This document shows, piece after piece, positions 33,091-36,853 of a stretch of DNA of 36,853 bases. The position numbers and the translations under genes were made by a program. The stretch is from Purshia tridentata (lineage: Eukaryota > Streptophyta > Magnoliopsida > Rosales > Rosaceae). The stretch lies in contig QANT01000568.1 in the NCBI GenBank assembly GCA_003254885.1, positions 1,960 to 38,812 of the forward strand, given 5' to 3'. Every line of letters begins with the position of its first letter. The stretch's first letter is position 1. The notes beneath the pieces are model-generated. The model was not told the DNA's origin and did not search any database. It worked only from the letters and a program-made list of their open reading frames with translations.

Positions 33091-34063
33091 TGAAGACCAA
33101 TAAAAAACTGTTAGCAAAGAATATTCATCAGAGATCGAAGAGCGAGCTAATGTACTCGGTTTCCAAGTTATTTCCGTGATTGTGACACCTAACTTTAATT
33201 AATTAGCACCCAAAATCTTGTACATTAAGTACTATCAAAACTGAGAAAATAATTAAAAGGAAAATGTTACTTGGGTAAGAAACAATTTGAAGAGGAATTG
33301 AAGCATGAATTGTATGCAGAGAGGAGCACTCCTGATCTCCCAGACAAAAAAAAAGAAAAAAAAGGAAAGAAGAGGAATTGAAGCATGATCATATTACTAG
33401 AAATGAAGAAGTTTTAAAAAGGGACTTTTCAGTTGCTGAGCCCATTTCTAATTTTCCTAAGATATATATTAGGCTACAAGCAATAGAAGGTTTTGATTAC
33501 AAGTAGATTAATACTAAAATTTATACTAGTAATTAGTAACTTATTTCAAGGCTAAAATGATGTAGCGCAAGAGACCAAGGTTTACAAGTGTAAACCTAAT
33601 AGAACAGGAAACCTGGAGGGCACCAGGAAGTTTGAGAGAAAACTCAAAGTTCATTTAGTAATTGTCAAAAAGTCCCCACATCAACTTAGAAAAAACCTTA
33701 AATACGTTTTAAGAAACCATAGGGCTAAATGAACACATAATTAAGGCCCATGGGCTAAAACAAACCCAAATAAAATAAAACGAAAAATAAATAAAATGGT
33801 CTGAAACTTCAAATGCTATTTTTAGGCCCTAAACGACCTCGAATGCCCGAAAAAGCCTATTAGTCACATCAGTAGCAGTGAGTTGGAATTGTGGTGCGAT
33901 TCCCTTCGATTTGATATGTAAATCGACTATATTCGGGCTTAGGAGCAAAGTCTAGTAGAAATAATTTCCCTCGTTTTTGTCGTTCATGCTGCTCTTCAAA
34001 CTGAATCGCCATCCATTCTACATCATAAAACCTTTTTTCTCACTCTATAGGTGTACCCATATG
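33091..34063. other. Intergenic between the RALF array and the GLR pseudogene
   Basis: Non-coding. A 17-base block (agaggaattgaagcatga) occurs twice near 33292 and 33371 around A-rich sequence. 33.54-33.96 kb has higher GC (ggcccatgggctaaaac) and may be an old transposon piece. No ORF supported. Confidence 0.45.
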
Positions 34064-36767
<2,704 letters not shown>

Positions 36768-36853
36768 CTGTTGAATAAAAAATCGTTTGGGAATTAAAAC
36801 CAAATTCCCACCATCATGCAACAAGTAATAAATTTGATGAAGAAGAAAATAAT

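Overview
This is nuclear DNA of a flowering plant: AT-rich, with small exons split by GT-AG introns, simple repeats, small DNA transposons and LTR fragments. Gene content fits a eudicot. A rosid such as a Rosaceae species is my guess, but nothing in the window proves it. Every gene I can support lies on the minus strand. No RNA genes of the standard kinds, CRISPR arrays or bacterial features were seen.

Layout from left to right. (1) 108-4326: six exons of an organelle-targeted 3'(2'),5'-bisphosphate (PAP) phosphatase; its C-terminus lies beyond the left edge. One intron appears to be GC-AG. (2) 4899-6663: a complete five-exon gene for a 162-residue helical protein that I tentatively relate to BORCS6/lyspersin of the BORC lysosome-positioning complex. 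(3) 7797-11437: a complete ten-exon cytosolic tyrosyl-tRNA synthetase (385 residues, KMSKS motif intact). (4) 12.0-33.1 kb: a tandem array of single-exon genes for RALF-like secreted cysteine-rich peptides, called R1 to R8 here. Seven are open (R1, R2, R3, R4, R6, R7, R8) and one is a pseudogene (psi-R5). (5) 34064-36767: a glutamate-receptor-like (GLR) channel gene with several independent lesions, read as a pseudogene; its 5' end is beyond the right edge.

The RALF array is the main attraction. Copies repeat roughly every 1.9-3.6 kb and carry their promoters with them: a TATA-like box about 112 bp upstream of the ATG and an RY palindrome (CATGCATGCATG) about 312-318 bp upstream. Two spacer types (here A and B) alternate in a mosaic, as expected from unequal crossing-over. 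Later insertions can be dated against sister units that lack them: a 974-bp solo LTR with a perfect 5-bp target duplication in the R1 promoter, a 441-bp Tourist-like MITE with TTA target duplication, a second inverted-repeat MITE and a CACTA-end fragment. Some peptides are diverging in the disulfide-forming residues: R1 lacks the second cysteine, and R3 lacks the second and fourth. R4 has gained an upstream mini-ORF through a 72-bp duplication.

The housekeeping genes on the left and the GLR on the right do not form a pathway with the array. RALF peptides as a family are apoplastic signals sensed by CrRLK1L receptor kinases such as FERONIA with LLG co-receptors, so the likely biology of the array is diversification of extracellular signalling or defence peptides.
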